Assembly: GCA_024698585.1 (NCBI GenBank)
Contig: JAILRB010000062.1
Location: 1-32,832, forward strand
Origin: Eubacterium sp.
GTDB lineage: Bacteria; Bacillota; Clostridia; Lachnospirales; Lachnospiraceae
Direction: 5' to 3'
Length of the DNA: 32,832 nt
Shown: piece by piece, positions 25,478-32,824 of the stretch
Layout of the letters: each line of letters begins with the position of its first letter
Numbering within the stretch: the stretch's first letter is position 1
Notes under the pieces: model-generated
Seen by the model: only the letters and a program-made list of their open reading frames with translations
What the model was told of the DNA's origin: nothing
The model's database searches: none
Translations under genes and position numbers: made by a program

Positions 25478-26347
25478 ATGTGGACAAGAGCAGAATTAAA
25501 AGAACGCGCAAAGCAGAACCTTCATAAGAACTACTGGATGGTAGTGGCAGTGACATTTATTGTTATGATTGCTTCCGGAGGACCAAATTTTGGAGCAAAC
25601 ATTCCTATTACCGGTGGCTCGGGTTCAAGCAATCATAGTTCGGTGAGCAGTTGGGAATCAGATGAGGATAGCGGAATTTATGATTCTTACGATTCCTATG
25701 ATGACGATGAAGAAGAAGTGTCTTCTACAGACTGGGGGGATAAGAGTACTTGGCTGATTTTTGGTGGAGTTGCCGCAGTATTTTTGGTGTTTTTTGCAAT
25801 TATTTTTGCCATTGCGATGGCGTTTGCCGTTTTCGTATTGAACCCGTTGAAAGTCGGATGTCTGAAATGGTACATTCAGAATAGAAAAGAAAATCCGCAA
25901 TTTGGAATTGTTGGAGATGGATTTAAGTATAATTATTTAAAAACAGTACAGATTCTCTTCTGCCAGATGTTGTTTAATTTCTTGTGGTTCATGTTATTTA
26001 TCATTCCGGGAATTGTAAAAGCATACGAATATAGAATGATTCCTTATATTGTTGCAGAAAATCCGGACATCACTCGTGAAGAAGCATTTCGTATGAGTAA
26101 GGAAATGATGATGGGAGAAAAAATGAATGCATTCATTTTAGATCTTTCATTTATCTTATGGAATATGCTGACAGTATGCTGTTGTGGAATCGTAGGATTC
26201 TTCTATGTATATCCATATAAGCAGCTTACTAATGTTGAGTTATATGTTAAATTGAAAGAAACTCATTTAGGAATTCGTGATGATGCAGATCCATTTGGTC
26301 AGGATGATTACTATTCCAATAGCGGAGATGGATATCAGGAAGTATAA
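25478..26347 (+). CDS. DUF975 family membrane protein
   Basis: The 289-residue protein opens with MWTRAELKERAKQNLHKNYW, the DUF975 signature, then a first membrane helix (about 21-36). A hydrophilic Gly/Ser/Asp-rich loop of about 50 residues follows, with the strongly acidic run DSYDSYDDDEEE. Further helices lie at about 90-118, 155-178 and 215-245, with RMIPYIVAENPDITREEAFRMSKEMM between the last two, a strongly conserved stretch in the family. Function is unknown; such proteins are often several per genome in Clostridia and may organise the membrane or take part in export. It has its own promoter, ribosome binding site (AAGGAG, 8-base spacing) and terminator. The acidic loop is longer than I would expect for the family. 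Confidence 0.88.
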   Translation: MWTRAELKERAKQNLHKNYWMVVAVTFIVMIASGGPNFGANIPITGGSGSSNHSSVSSWESDEDSGIYDSYDSYDDDEEEVSSTDWGDKSTWLIFGGVAAVFLVFFAIIFAIAMAFAVFVLNPLKVGCLKWYIQNRKENPQFGIVGDGFKYNYLKTVQILFCQMLFNFLWFMLFIIPGIVKAYEYRMIPYIVAENPDITREEAFRMSKEMMMGEKMNAFILDLSFILWNMLTVCCCGIVGFFYVYPYKQLTNVELYVKLKETHLGIRDDADPFGQDDYYSNSGDGYQEV

Positions 26348-26355
26348 TGATGATC

Positions 26356-26388
26356 AAAAAGTCCACGGCGATGCCGTGGACTTTTTTG
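26356..26388 (+). terminator. Terminator of the DUF975 gene
   Basis: A 14-bp perfect stem (arms 26356-26369 and 26373-26386, core GTCCACGGC/GCCGTGGAC) with a GAT loop and T run. It isolates the butyrate cluster from upstream transcription. Confidence 0.96.
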
Positions 26389-26436
26389 TTTGATAGAAAA
26401 GTTCAAAGGAATCCGCAAAAGTTTTTTCAATAACAC

Positions 26437-26473
26437 TAGACAAAGGAAATATAATTTGTTAAAATTATAACAA
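26437..26473 (+). promoter_or_regulatory. Upstream promoter of the butyrate cluster with Rex-type operator
   Basis: TTGTTAAAATTATAACAA (26456-26473) matches the clostridial Rex consensus TTGTTAANNNNTTAACAA at all but one defined position. It overlaps the -10 TAAAAT (26460-26465) of a promoter with TAGACA at 26437-26442 and 17-base spacing. A TATAAT at 26450-26455 gives an alternative -10. Rex is a repressor that leaves DNA when NADH is high and is known to control crt-bcd-etf-hbd in Clostridium acetobutylicum. Binding here would repress until NADH builds up. Confidence 0.72.
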
Positions 26474-26500
26474 TCTTGCGTAAGCCTTGATATCACTGAC

Positions 26501-26553
26501 GAATTTTATGACAGAATTCGGGAAAGTGAAGCAGAATTTTTGATAGAAATTCG
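26501..26553 (+). promoter_or_regulatory. Two related 20-bp dyads just upstream of the proximal thl promoter
   Basis: GAATTTTATGACAGAATTCG (26501-26520) and GAATTTTTGATAGAAATTCG (26534-26553) match at 16 of 20 positions when aligned end to end and are each inverted repeats (CGAATT/AATTCG; GAATTT/AAATTC). Their starts are 33 bases apart, three helical turns. The second ends at the base before the -35. This is the geometry of an activator or cooperative regulator. The regulator is unknown to me. Confidence 0.6.
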
Positions 26554-26582
26554 TTGAATGCGAGGAATAATAATGTTATGAT
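26554..26582 (+). promoter_or_regulatory. Proximal sigma-A promoter of the butyrate cluster
   Basis: TTGAAT (26554-26559), 17-base spacer, TATGAT (26577-26582), about 30 bases before GGAGG at 26608-26612. Confidence 0.75.
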
Positions 26583-26620
26583 AGAAAGGTAAGCGTAAAA
26601 ATTTAATGGAGGATGATGTT

Positions 26621-27805
26621 ATGTCAAAGAAAGTTGTTATTGCAGGCGCATGTCGTACAGCTATCGGTAAGATGGGTGGAGCACTTAGCACAGTTCCTGC
26701 AGCAGATTTAGGTTCTATTGTAATTAAGGAAGCATTAAACAGAGCAGGAGTTCCAGCAGATCAGGTTGATCACGTATACATGGGTTGTGTTATCCAGGCT
26801 GCACAGGGACAGAACGTTGCACGTCAGGCAGCTCTTAATGCAGGACTTCCAATCGAAGTTCCAGCTGTTACTGTAAACGTTGTTTGTGGTTCCGGTCTTA
26901 ACTGTGTAAACATGGCTGCACAGATGATTCAGGCAGGAGATGCTGATATCGTTGTTGCCGGTGGTATGGAAAATATGTCTATGGCACCATATGCAATGAC
27001 AAAGGCTCGTTTCGGATATAGAATGAACAATGCTACAATCGTAGATACAATGGTTAATGATGCATTAACAGATGCATTCAATAACTACCACATGATGATT
27101 ACAGCAGAAAACGTTGCTGATCAGTGGAACCTTACAAGAGAAGAATTAGATGAATTCTCAGCAAACTCACAGCAGAAATGTGAAAAGGCTATGGCTGAAG
27201 GAAAATTCAAGGACGAAATCGTTCCAGTTGAAGTAAAATCCAGAAAGCAGACTATTATCGTAGATACAGATGAAGGCCCAAGAGCTGGTACAACAGCTGA
27301 ATCCCTTGCAAACCTTCGTTGCTGTTCCGGTAAGGAAGGCGGAGTTGTTACAGCTGGTAACGCATCAGGAATCAATGATGGTGCTGCAGCAGTTGTAGTA
27401 ATGAGCGAAGAAAAGGCTAAGGAATTAGGAGTAACTCCTATGGCTACATATGTAACAGGAGCACTTGGTGGTGTTGCCCCTGAAATCATGGGTGTTGGAC
27501 CTGTAGCTTCTACTACAAAGGCATTAGCAAAAGCAAATCTTACAATTGATGATATGGACTTGATCGAAGCAAACGAAGCTTTCGCGGCACAGTCTGTAGC
27601 AGTTGCAAGAGATTTAAAATTTGATATGAGCAAAGTTAACGTAAACGGTGGTGCAATCGCACTTGGTCATCCGGTAGGTGCATCAGGTTGTCGTATCCTT
27701 GTTACATTACTTCATGAAATGCAGAAGAGAGACGCTAAGAAGGGTCTTGCTACACTGTGTATCGGTGGTGGTATGGGATGTACTACAATCGTTGAACGTG
27801 ACTAA
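26621..27805 (+). CDS. thlA: Acetyl-CoA C-acetyltransferase (thiolase)
   Basis: The 394-residue enzyme condenses two acetyl-CoA into acetoacetyl-CoA, the first committed step to butyrate. Active-site residues are intact: nucleophile Cys89 in NVVCGSGLN, His350 in [16 protein letters not shown] and Cys380 in LCIGGGMG. Length and motifs are those of biosynthetic thiolase II rather than of beta-oxidation forms. GGAGG at 26608-26612 sets ATG 26621; an in-frame ATG at 26606 overlaps that site and is not used. It is the first gene of the cluster, followed after 73 bases and a hairpin by crt. Codon choice here and downstream (GCT, GTT, AAG, frequent CGT) looks like that of highly expressed genes, more so than upstream regions. 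Two promoters and several operators precede it. Confidence 0.97.
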   Translation: MSKKVVIAGACRTAIGKMGGALSTVPAADLGSIVIKEALNRAGVPADQVDHVYMGCVIQAAQGQNVARQAALNAGLPIEVPAVTVNVVCGSGLNCVNMAAQMIQAGDADIVVAGGMENMSMAPYAMTKARFGYRMNNATIVDTMVNDALTDAFNNYHMMITAENVADQWNLTREELDEFSANSQQKCEKAMAEGKFKDEIVPVEVKSRKQTIIVDTDEGPRAGTTAESLANLRCCSGKEGGVVTAGNASGINDGAAAVVVMSEEKAKELGVTPMATYVTGALGGVAPEIMGVGPVASTTKALAKANLTIDDMDLIEANEAFAAQSVAVARDLKFDMSKVNVNGGAIALGHPVGASGCRILVTLLHEMQKRDAKKGLATLCIGGGMGCTTIVERD

Positions 27806-27820
27806 GAACAAGTTAAAAAT

Positions 27821-27857
27821 CCACGGCTGGTAGATTGTTTTCTGCCAGCTTTCGTGG
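27821..27857 (+). other. Hairpin in the thl-crt intercistronic gap
   Basis: CCACG + GCTGGTAGA pair with TCTGCCAGC + CGTGG across a 6-base loop; a TTT bulge on the 3' side separates the two helices. No T run follows (CGTTTATAAAGG), so it is not an ordinary terminator. It may be a processing or stability element that sets thl and crt levels apart. Confidence 0.7.
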
Positions 27858-27878
27858 CGTTTATAAAGGAGAATTAAA

Positions 27879-28670
27879 ATGGAATTCATTACTTATGAAC
27901 AGGAAGGATTTGTAGGAGTCCTTACAATTAACCGTCCAAAGGCACTGAATGCTTTAAACAGCCAGGTGTTAGAGGAATTAGATGCAACATTAGATAGCAT
28001 CGACGTAAATGAAACTAGAGCATTAATCATCACAGGTGCAGGAGAAAAATCTTTTGTAGCCGGTGCGGATATTGGAGAAATGTCAACATTGACTAAGGCT
28101 GAAGGTGAAGCTTTCGGTAAAAAAGGAAATGATGTATTCAGAAAGATTGAAACTTTCCCAATTCCTGTTATCGCTGCAGTAAATGGATTTGCTCTCGGCG
28201 GCGGCTGTGAGATCTCAATGAGCTGTGATATCAGAATCTGTTCTGAAAATGCTATTTTCGGTCAGCCGGAAGTAGGTCTTGGAATCACACCTGGATTTGG
28301 TGGAACACAGAGACTTGCAAGAATCGTTGGACCAGGAATGGCTAAGCAGATGATTTACACAGCAAGAAACATTAAGGCTGATGAAGCTTTCAGAATCGGT
28401 CTTGTAAACGCTGTATATCCATTAGAAGAATTAATGGATAATGCAAAGAAGATGGCAGCTGGAATCGCTAAGCAGGCTCCAATTGCTGTTAGAGCATGTA
28501 AGAAAGCAATCAACGATGGTCTTGATGTAGATATGGATGCAGCAATCGTAATTGAAGAAAAATTATTCGGAAGCTGTTTCGAAACAGAAGATCAGAAAGC
28601 AGGAATGGGTAACTTCCTTGAAAAGGATAAAGAAAAGAAATTAAAGGTTGTTCCATTTGCAAATAAATAA
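27879..28670 (+). CDS. crt: 3-hydroxybutyryl-CoA dehydratase (crotonase)
   Basis: The 263-residue enzyme removes water from 3-hydroxybutyryl-CoA to give crotonyl-CoA. It is a crotonase-fold protein: oxyanion-hole segments AGADIGEM (61-68) and GFALGGGCE (103-111), catalytic Glu111 and Glu131 in FGQPEVGLGITPGFGGTQRL. The C-terminal helix region is complete (CFETEDQKAGMGNFLEKDKEKK). AAGGAG at 27866-27871 gives the start. hbd follows after 18 bases with its own strong site, so the two are one transcript. Placing crt second behind thl differs from the crt-first operon of Clostridium acetobutylicum and agrees with gut Lachnospiraceae such as Butyrivibrio and Coprococcus. Confidence 0.97.
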   Translation: MEFITYEQEGFVGVLTINRPKALNALNSQVLEELDATLDSIDVNETRALIITGAGEKSFVAGADIGEMSTLTKAEGEAFGKKGNDVFRKIETFPIPVIAAVNGFALGGGCEISMSCDIRICSENAIFGQPEVGLGITPGFGGTQRLARIVGPGMAKQMIYTARNIKADEAFRIGLVNAVYPLEELMDNAKKMAAGIAKQAPIAVRACKKAINDGLDVDMDAAIVIEEKLFGSCFETEDQKAGMGNFLEKDKEKKLKVVPFANK

Positions 28671-28688
28671 TTATTAGGAGGAAAAAAG

Positions 28689-29561
28689 ATGAAAGTAGGA
28701 GTAATTGGTGCCGGAACAATGGGCCAGGGAATCGCTAAGGCTTTTGCACAGGTTGATGGATACGAAGTTGCACTTTGTGATATCAAGCAGGAATGGGCTG
28801 AAGGTGGAAAAGACAAAATTGCTAAAGGATATGCAAGACTTGTAGAAAAAGGAAAAATGACACAGGAGCAGGTTGATGGAATCTTAAACAGCATCACACC
28901 AGGTCTTAAGGAAGATCTTTGTGCTGATTGTGATTTAATCGTAGAAGCTGCTTTTGAAAATATGGAAGTTAAGAAGACAACATTTGGTGAATTAGATAAG
29001 ATCTGTAAGCCAGAATGTATCTTTGCTTCTAATACATCATCTCTTTCTATCACAGAAATCGGAAATGGTTTAACACGTCCAATGGTTGGAATGCATTTCT
29101 TCAACCCTGCTGATAGAATGAAATTAGTAGAAGTTATCGCTGGTGTTAACACACCTGACGAAACAGTTGCAACAATCAAGAAGATTTCTGAAGAAATCGG
29201 AAAGACTCCTGTACAGGTAAATGAAGCTGCAGGATTCGTTGTAAACCGTATCTTAATTCCATTGATTAACGAAGCTGCTTTCATTAAGATGGAAGGTGTT
29301 TCTGATATCGCAGGAATTGATGCTGCTATGAAACTTGGAGCAAATCATCCAATGGGACCTTTGGAATTAGGTGACTTCATTGGTTTAGATATCTGCCTCG
29401 CAATTATGGACGTTCTTTACAATGAAACAGGTGACAGCAAGTATCGTGCTTGTCCATTACTCCGTAAGATGGTTCGTGGTGGAAATCTTGGTGTTAAGTC
29501 TGGTAAGGGATTCTATGTATATAATGCAGACAGAACAAAGACACCAGTTGATGCTCAGTAA
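28689..29561 (+). CDS. hbd: 3-hydroxybutyryl-CoA dehydrogenase
   Basis: The 290-residue enzyme reduces acetoacetyl-CoA to (S)-3-hydroxybutyryl-CoA. The N-terminal Rossmann fold has GVIGAGTMGQGIA (4-16, GxGxxG), the middle has SNTSSLSITEI (114-124) and MHFFNPADRMKLVEVI (135-150) with the catalytic pair His136 and Glu148. The C-terminal helical dimer domain carries AAGFVVNRILIPLINEA and DFIGLDICLAIMDVLY. Clostridial Hbd proteins are about 280 residues, so length is usual. NADH or NADPH preference cannot be decided by eye, though Asp31 at the end of the second strand favours NADH. AGGAGG lies just before ATG 28689. After the stop there is a 52-base gap with a small hairpin before bcd. Confidence 0.96.
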   Translation: MKVGVIGAGTMGQGIAKAFAQVDGYEVALCDIKQEWAEGGKDKIAKGYARLVEKGKMTQEQVDGILNSITPGLKEDLCADCDLIVEAAFENMEVKKTTFGELDKICKPECIFASNTSSLSITEIGNGLTRPMVGMHFFNPADRMKLVEVIAGVNTPDETVATIKKISEEIGKTPVQVNEAAGFVVNRILIPLINEAAFIKMEGVSDIAGIDAAMKLGANHPMGPLELGDFIGLDICLAIMDVLYNETGDSKYRACPLLRKMVRGGNLGVKSGKGFYVYNADRTKTPVDAQ

Positions 29562-29568
29562 ATAAAAA

Positions 29569-29585
29569 GAAGAGACATTCTCTTC
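29569..29585 (+). other. Small hairpin between hbd and bcd
   Basis: GAAGAG (29569-29574) pairs with CTCTTC (29580-29585) around a 5-base loop. It is weak and has no T run. Possibly a processing or spacing element. Confidence 0.4.
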
Positions 29586-29613
29586 ACCTATAACAAATAT
29601 GGAGGATTAAAAA

Positions 29614-30786
29614 ATGGATTTTACATTAAGCGAAAAGCATGAAATGGCCCAGAGCCTTTTCAGAGAATTTGCTGAAAATGAAGCAAAAGACATTGCACAG
29701 GAAGTTGACGAAACAGAAAAATTCCCTAGAGAAACAGTTGACAAAATGGCTAAATATGGTTTCCTTGGAATTCCTGTACCAAAGGAATTTGGAGGACAGG
29801 GATGTGACATTCTTACATACGCTATGTGTGTAGAAGAATTATCTAAGGTTTGTGGTACTACAGGTGTTATCGTTTCTGCACATACATCTCTTTGTGTAGA
29901 CCCAATTCAGACATATGGTACACCGGAACAGAAGGCTAAGTATTTACCAGATCTTGCATCAGGTAAGAAACTTGGAGCTTTCGGTTTAACAGAACCAGGA
30001 GCTGGTACAGATGCACAGGGACAGCAGACAAAGGCTGTATTTGACGAAGCTACAAACGAATGGGTATTAAACGGTTCTAAGTGCTTTATCACAAACGGTA
30101 AGGAAGCTGACGTATATATCGTTATCGCTGTAACAGGTAAGATTGAAAAACGTGGACGTATGATGAAAGAAATTTCAGCATTCATCGTGGACAAGGGAAC
30201 ACCTGGATTTACATTTGGTACAAAAGAAAAGAAGATGGGTATCAGAGGTTCTTCAACATACGAATTAATCTTCGAAGATTGTAGAATTCCTGCTGATGCA
30301 TTACTTGGTAAGAAGGGTAAAGGTTTCGGTATCGCTATGCACACACTTGATGGTGGACGTATTGGTATCGCTGCTCAGGCTCTTGGTCTTGCAGAAGGTG
30401 CATTAGAAAGAACTATCGAATATGTTAAGGAAAGAAAACAGTTCGGTAGATCCATTGCTCAGTTCCAGAATACACAGTTCCAGTTAGCTGACATGGCTAC
30501 AAAGGTAGAAGCTGCAAAACTTTTAGTTTACAAGGCTGCTATGAAGAAAGCTCAGTATCAGGCTGACGGAAAGACTGCTTACAGTGTAGAAGCTGCTCAG
30601 GCTAAGCTTTATGCTGCAGAAGTTGCTATGGAAGTAACAACAAAGGCAGTTCAGTTACACGGTGGTTATGGTTATATCAGAGAATACGATGTTGAACGTA
30701 TGATGAGAGACGCTAAGATTACAGAAATCTATGAAGGAACATCAGAAGTTCAGAGAATGGTAATCTCTGCAAACTTATTAAAGTAA
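29614..30786 (+). CDS. bcd: Butyryl-CoA dehydrogenase
   Basis: The 390-residue FAD enzyme reduces crotonyl-CoA to butyryl-CoA. It has the acyl-CoA dehydrogenase layout: helical N-terminal domain, FAD/substrate beta domain with LGAFGLTEPGAGTDAQG (about 122-138) and CFITNGKEADVYIV, and the C-terminal helical domain with YVKERKQFGRSIAQFQNTQFQLADM. The catalytic base is Glu374 in IYEGTSEVQR, the position used by short-chain members. Length is normal and no extra domain is fused. In Clostridia Bcd forms a complex with EtfAB that couples this step to ferredoxin reduction by NADH. The two Etf genes follow at once: the etfB ribosome binding site starts 4 bases after the stop. GGAGG at 29601-29605 sets the start. 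Confidence 0.97.
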   Translation: MDFTLSEKHEMAQSLFREFAENEAKDIAQEVDETEKFPRETVDKMAKYGFLGIPVPKEFGGQGCDILTYAMCVEELSKVCGTTGVIVSAHTSLCVDPIQTYGTPEQKAKYLPDLASGKKLGAFGLTEPGAGTDAQGQQTKAVFDEATNEWVLNGSKCFITNGKEADVYIVIAVTGKIEKRGRMMKEISAFIVDKGTPGFTFGTKEKKMGIRGSSTYELIFEDCRIPADALLGKKGKGFGIAMHTLDGGRIGIAAQALGLAEGALERTIEYVKERKQFGRSIAQFQNTQFQLADMATKVEAAKLLVYKAAMKKAQYQADGKTAYSVEAAQAKLYAAEVAMEVTTKAVQLHGGYGYIREYDVERMMRDAKITEIYEGTSEVQRMVISANLLK

Positions 30787-30805
30787 TTTGGAGGTACTAG
30801 ATAGA

Positions 30806-31591
30806 ATGAAAGTTATAGTTTGTGTAAAACAGGTACCTGATACAAAGGGTGGAGTAGAATTCAATCCAGATGGTACATTAAACAGAGGTGCAATGCTTGC
30901 TATCATGAACCCAGATGACAAGGCTGGTTTAGAAGCAGCACTTAGATTAAAAGATGAATATGGCGCTGAAGTTACAGTTCTTACAATGGGACTTCCAAAG
31001 GCTGCAGCTGTATTAAAAGAAGCTATCGCTATGGGCGCTGATAAAGGTGTTTTAGTAACTGATAGAGTTTTAGGTGGTGCTGATACTTGGGCTACATCTA
31101 CTACAATCGCAGGTGCTATCAGAAACCTTGAATATGATATCATTATCACAGGACGTCAGGCTATCGACGGTGATACAGCTCAGGTTGGACCACAGATTGC
31201 TGAACACCTTGGTGTTCCTGTAATCTCATATGCAGAAGATATTAAGATTGATGGTGACAATGTAATCGTACAGAGACAGTATGAAGACAGATATCACGTA
31301 ATCAAGGCTCAGACTCCATGTCTTATTACAGCATTGTCTGAATTAAATGAGCCAAGATATATGACTCCGGGTGGAATTTTTGATGCTGTTGAAGCTGAAA
31401 TCACTACATACGGAAGAGCTGACTTAGTAGACGTTTTAGATGGTGACCTTGGATTAATGGGATCTCCAACTAAGATTGCTAAGGCATCTGATAAGGTTAA
31501 GAAGGGTGCCGGAGAAAAGGTTACTCCAGATAGCCCAGATGAAGCTGTTGATTATATCATGGATAAGTTATTAACAAAGCACGTTATTTAA
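30806..31591 (+). CDS. etfB: Electron transfer flavoprotein, beta subunit
   Basis: The 261-residue subunit begins MKVIVCVKQVPDTKGGVEFNPDGTLNRG, the standard EtfB start. It contains the nucleotide-binding segment IITGRQAIDGDTAQVGPQIAEHLGVP (about 117-142), which in bifurcating Etf holds the beta-FAD, and the loop TMGLPKAAAVLKEAIAMGADKGVLV. With EtfA it takes electrons from NADH and passes them to Bcd and ferredoxin. The start is placed at ATG 30806, where the family begins; GGAGGT at 30790-30795 is 10 bases upstream, a slightly long spacing. The TTG at 30788 in the same frame overlaps the ribosome binding site and is rejected. etfA follows after 19 bases. Confidence 0.97.
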   Translation: MKVIVCVKQVPDTKGGVEFNPDGTLNRGAMLAIMNPDDKAGLEAALRLKDEYGAEVTVLTMGLPKAAAVLKEAIAMGADKGVLVTDRVLGGADTWATSTTIAGAIRNLEYDIIITGRQAIDGDTAQVGPQIAEHLGVPVISYAEDIKIDGDNVIVQRQYEDRYHVIKAQTPCLITALSELNEPRYMTPGGIFDAVEAEITTYGRADLVDVLDGDLGLMGSPTKIAKASDKVKKGAGEKVTPDSPDEAVDYIMDKLLTKHVI

Positions 31592-31610
31592 TAGAGAGGA
31601 GATTCGTAAA

Positions 31611-32666
31611 ATGCAGAATATTAATTTAGAAGATTATAAAGGCGTATTTGTCTTCGCTCAGCAGGTAGATAACGAATTAAGCGGAATCGCTTTTGAATTG
31701 CTTGGTGAAGCAGGAAGACTTGCTGCTAACTTAGAAGAAAAGACTGTAACTGCAGTCCTTTTAGGAAGCAACGTTTCAGGATTAGTTGATGAACTTGCAG
31801 CATACGGTGCTGACAGAGTTATCGTTGTAGATGATCCTGCATTAGAAACATATATGACTGAACCATACGCTCACGCTTTATCATCAGTAATCGATGAATT
31901 CAAGCCTGAAATCATGTTAGTAGGTGCTACAGCAATCGGTAGAGATTTAGGACCTACAGTTTCAGCAAGAGTTAAGACTGGTTTAACAGCAGACTGTACA
32001 TTATTGGAAATTGGTGATTTCCCATTAGTTGCAATCCCTGGAAAAGAACAGAAGCACAATCAGCTTCTCATGACTCGTCCAGCGTTCGGTGGAAACACAA
32101 TCGCTACCATCGCATGTCCTGACAACCGTCCACAGATGGCTACAGTTCGTGCAGGTGTTATGCAGAAGAACGAACCTGATACATCTAGAAAAGCAGAAGT
32201 TGTAGAATTCAATCCTGGATTCGAAAAGAACAACAAATATGTAGAAATCATGGATGTTGTTAAGGCTGTATCTGATGTTGAAGATATCATGGACGCTAAG
32301 ATCTTAGTATCCGGTGGTAGAGGTGTAGGAAGCAAAGAAAACTTCCAGATCCTTCAGGATCTTGCTGATGCAATCGGTGGAACAGTTTCTTGTTCAAGAG
32401 CTGTTGTAGATAATGGATGGTTACCAAACGATCTTCAGGTAGGACAGACTGGTAAGACAGTTAGACCTCAGGTATACTTCGCAATCGGTATCTCTGGAGC
32501 AATCCAGCACGTTGCAGGTATGGAAGATTCTGACCTTATCATTGCAATTAACAAAGATGAAGATGCGCCAATCTTTGACGTAGCTGATTACGGTATCGTA
32601 GGAGATTTAAACAAAATCGTTCCTCAGTTAACAGCAGCAATCAAAGCAAACGCAGAAAACAAATAG
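31611..32666 (+). CDS. etfA: Electron transfer flavoprotein, alpha subunit
   Basis: The 351-residue subunit has an N-terminal domain (VFVFAQQVDNELSGIAFELLGEAGRLA) and the C-terminal FAD domain with LVSGGRGVGSKENFQILQDLADAIGG (about 232-257), VDNGWLPNDLQVGQTGKTVRPQVYFAIGISGAIQH (about 265-300) and INKDEDAPIFDVADYGIVGDL (about 311-331). All are hallmarks of the alpha-FAD site. No ferredoxin-like 4Fe-4S extension is fused at the N terminus, unlike some clostridial EtfA. It is the last gene of the cluster: a strong terminator within a larger structured element begins about 20 bases after the stop. GAGAGGAG precedes ATG 31611. Confidence 0.97.
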   Translation: MQNINLEDYKGVFVFAQQVDNELSGIAFELLGEAGRLAANLEEKTVTAVLLGSNVSGLVDELAAYGADRVIVVDDPALETYMTEPYAHALSSVIDEFKPEIMLVGATAIGRDLGPTVSARVKTGLTADCTLLEIGDFPLVAIPGKEQKHNQLLMTRPAFGGNTIATIACPDNRPQMATVRAGVMQKNEPDTSRKAEVVEFNPGFEKNNKYVEIMDVVKAVSDVEDIMDAKILVSGGRGVGSKENFQILQDLADAIGGTVSCSRAVVDNGWLPNDLQVGQTGKTVRPQVYFAIGISGAIQHVAGMEDSDLIIAINKDEDAPIFDVADYGIVGDLNKIVPQLTAAIKANAENK

Positions 32667-32684
32667 ACGCGAAAGCTTTTGAGC

Positions 32685-32824
32685 TAAACGGCTTAGTAAA
32701 TAAAAAGAGAGAATATCGACCTCGTGCTTGCACGAAAGGTCGGTATTCTCTCTTTTTATTTGCGTGAGCATTCAGCGAATGCTCGCGCGCAGATGGAGCG
32801 AAGCTCCAGATGCTAAGTCGTTTA
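32685..32824. repeat. Possible cloverleaf element enclosing the etfA terminator
   Basis: TAAACGGCTTAG (32685-32696) pairs with CTAAGTCGTTTA (32813-32824), one G-U. Inside are three hairpins packed end to end: the 32698-32761 terminator; 32762-32788 (12-bp stem GCGTGAGCATTC/GAATGCTCGCGC, loop AGC, one T-G); and 32789-32813 (GCA and TGGAGC helices separated by two opposed GA steps, loop GAA). The whole forms a nearly flush four-way junction. It may be a dispersed repeat, a mobile miniature element or a structured RNA. A stable GCGAAAGC mini-hairpin at 32669-32676 lies just before it. Confidence 0.55.
32698..32761. terminator. Terminator of the butyrate cluster
   Basis: A 25-bp stem (arms 32698-32722 and 32737-32761; one T-G pair) whose ends are AT-rich, AAATAAAAAGAGAG / CTCTCTTTTTATTT. 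The tip can form a further 4-bp stem CGTG/CACG. T-rich on the plus side and A-rich on the other, so it can act in both directions. Confidence 0.9.

Noticed and set aside
26501..26553. CodY box (AATTTTCWGAAAATT) as explanation for the thl upstream dyads
   Set aside because: The outer AATT matches, but the centres are longer and differ at most inner positions, so CodY is a poor fit.
27121..27633. 170-residue minus-strand open frame within thl
   Set aside because: Shadow of thiolase codons; no ribosome binding site and no family resemblance.
28592..29284. 230-residue open frame on the minus strand within hbd
   Set aside because: It lies opposite an intact, strongly conserved gene. Its product is Ser/Ile/Pro-rich with no recognisable motif, as expected from the reverse complement of hbd codons.
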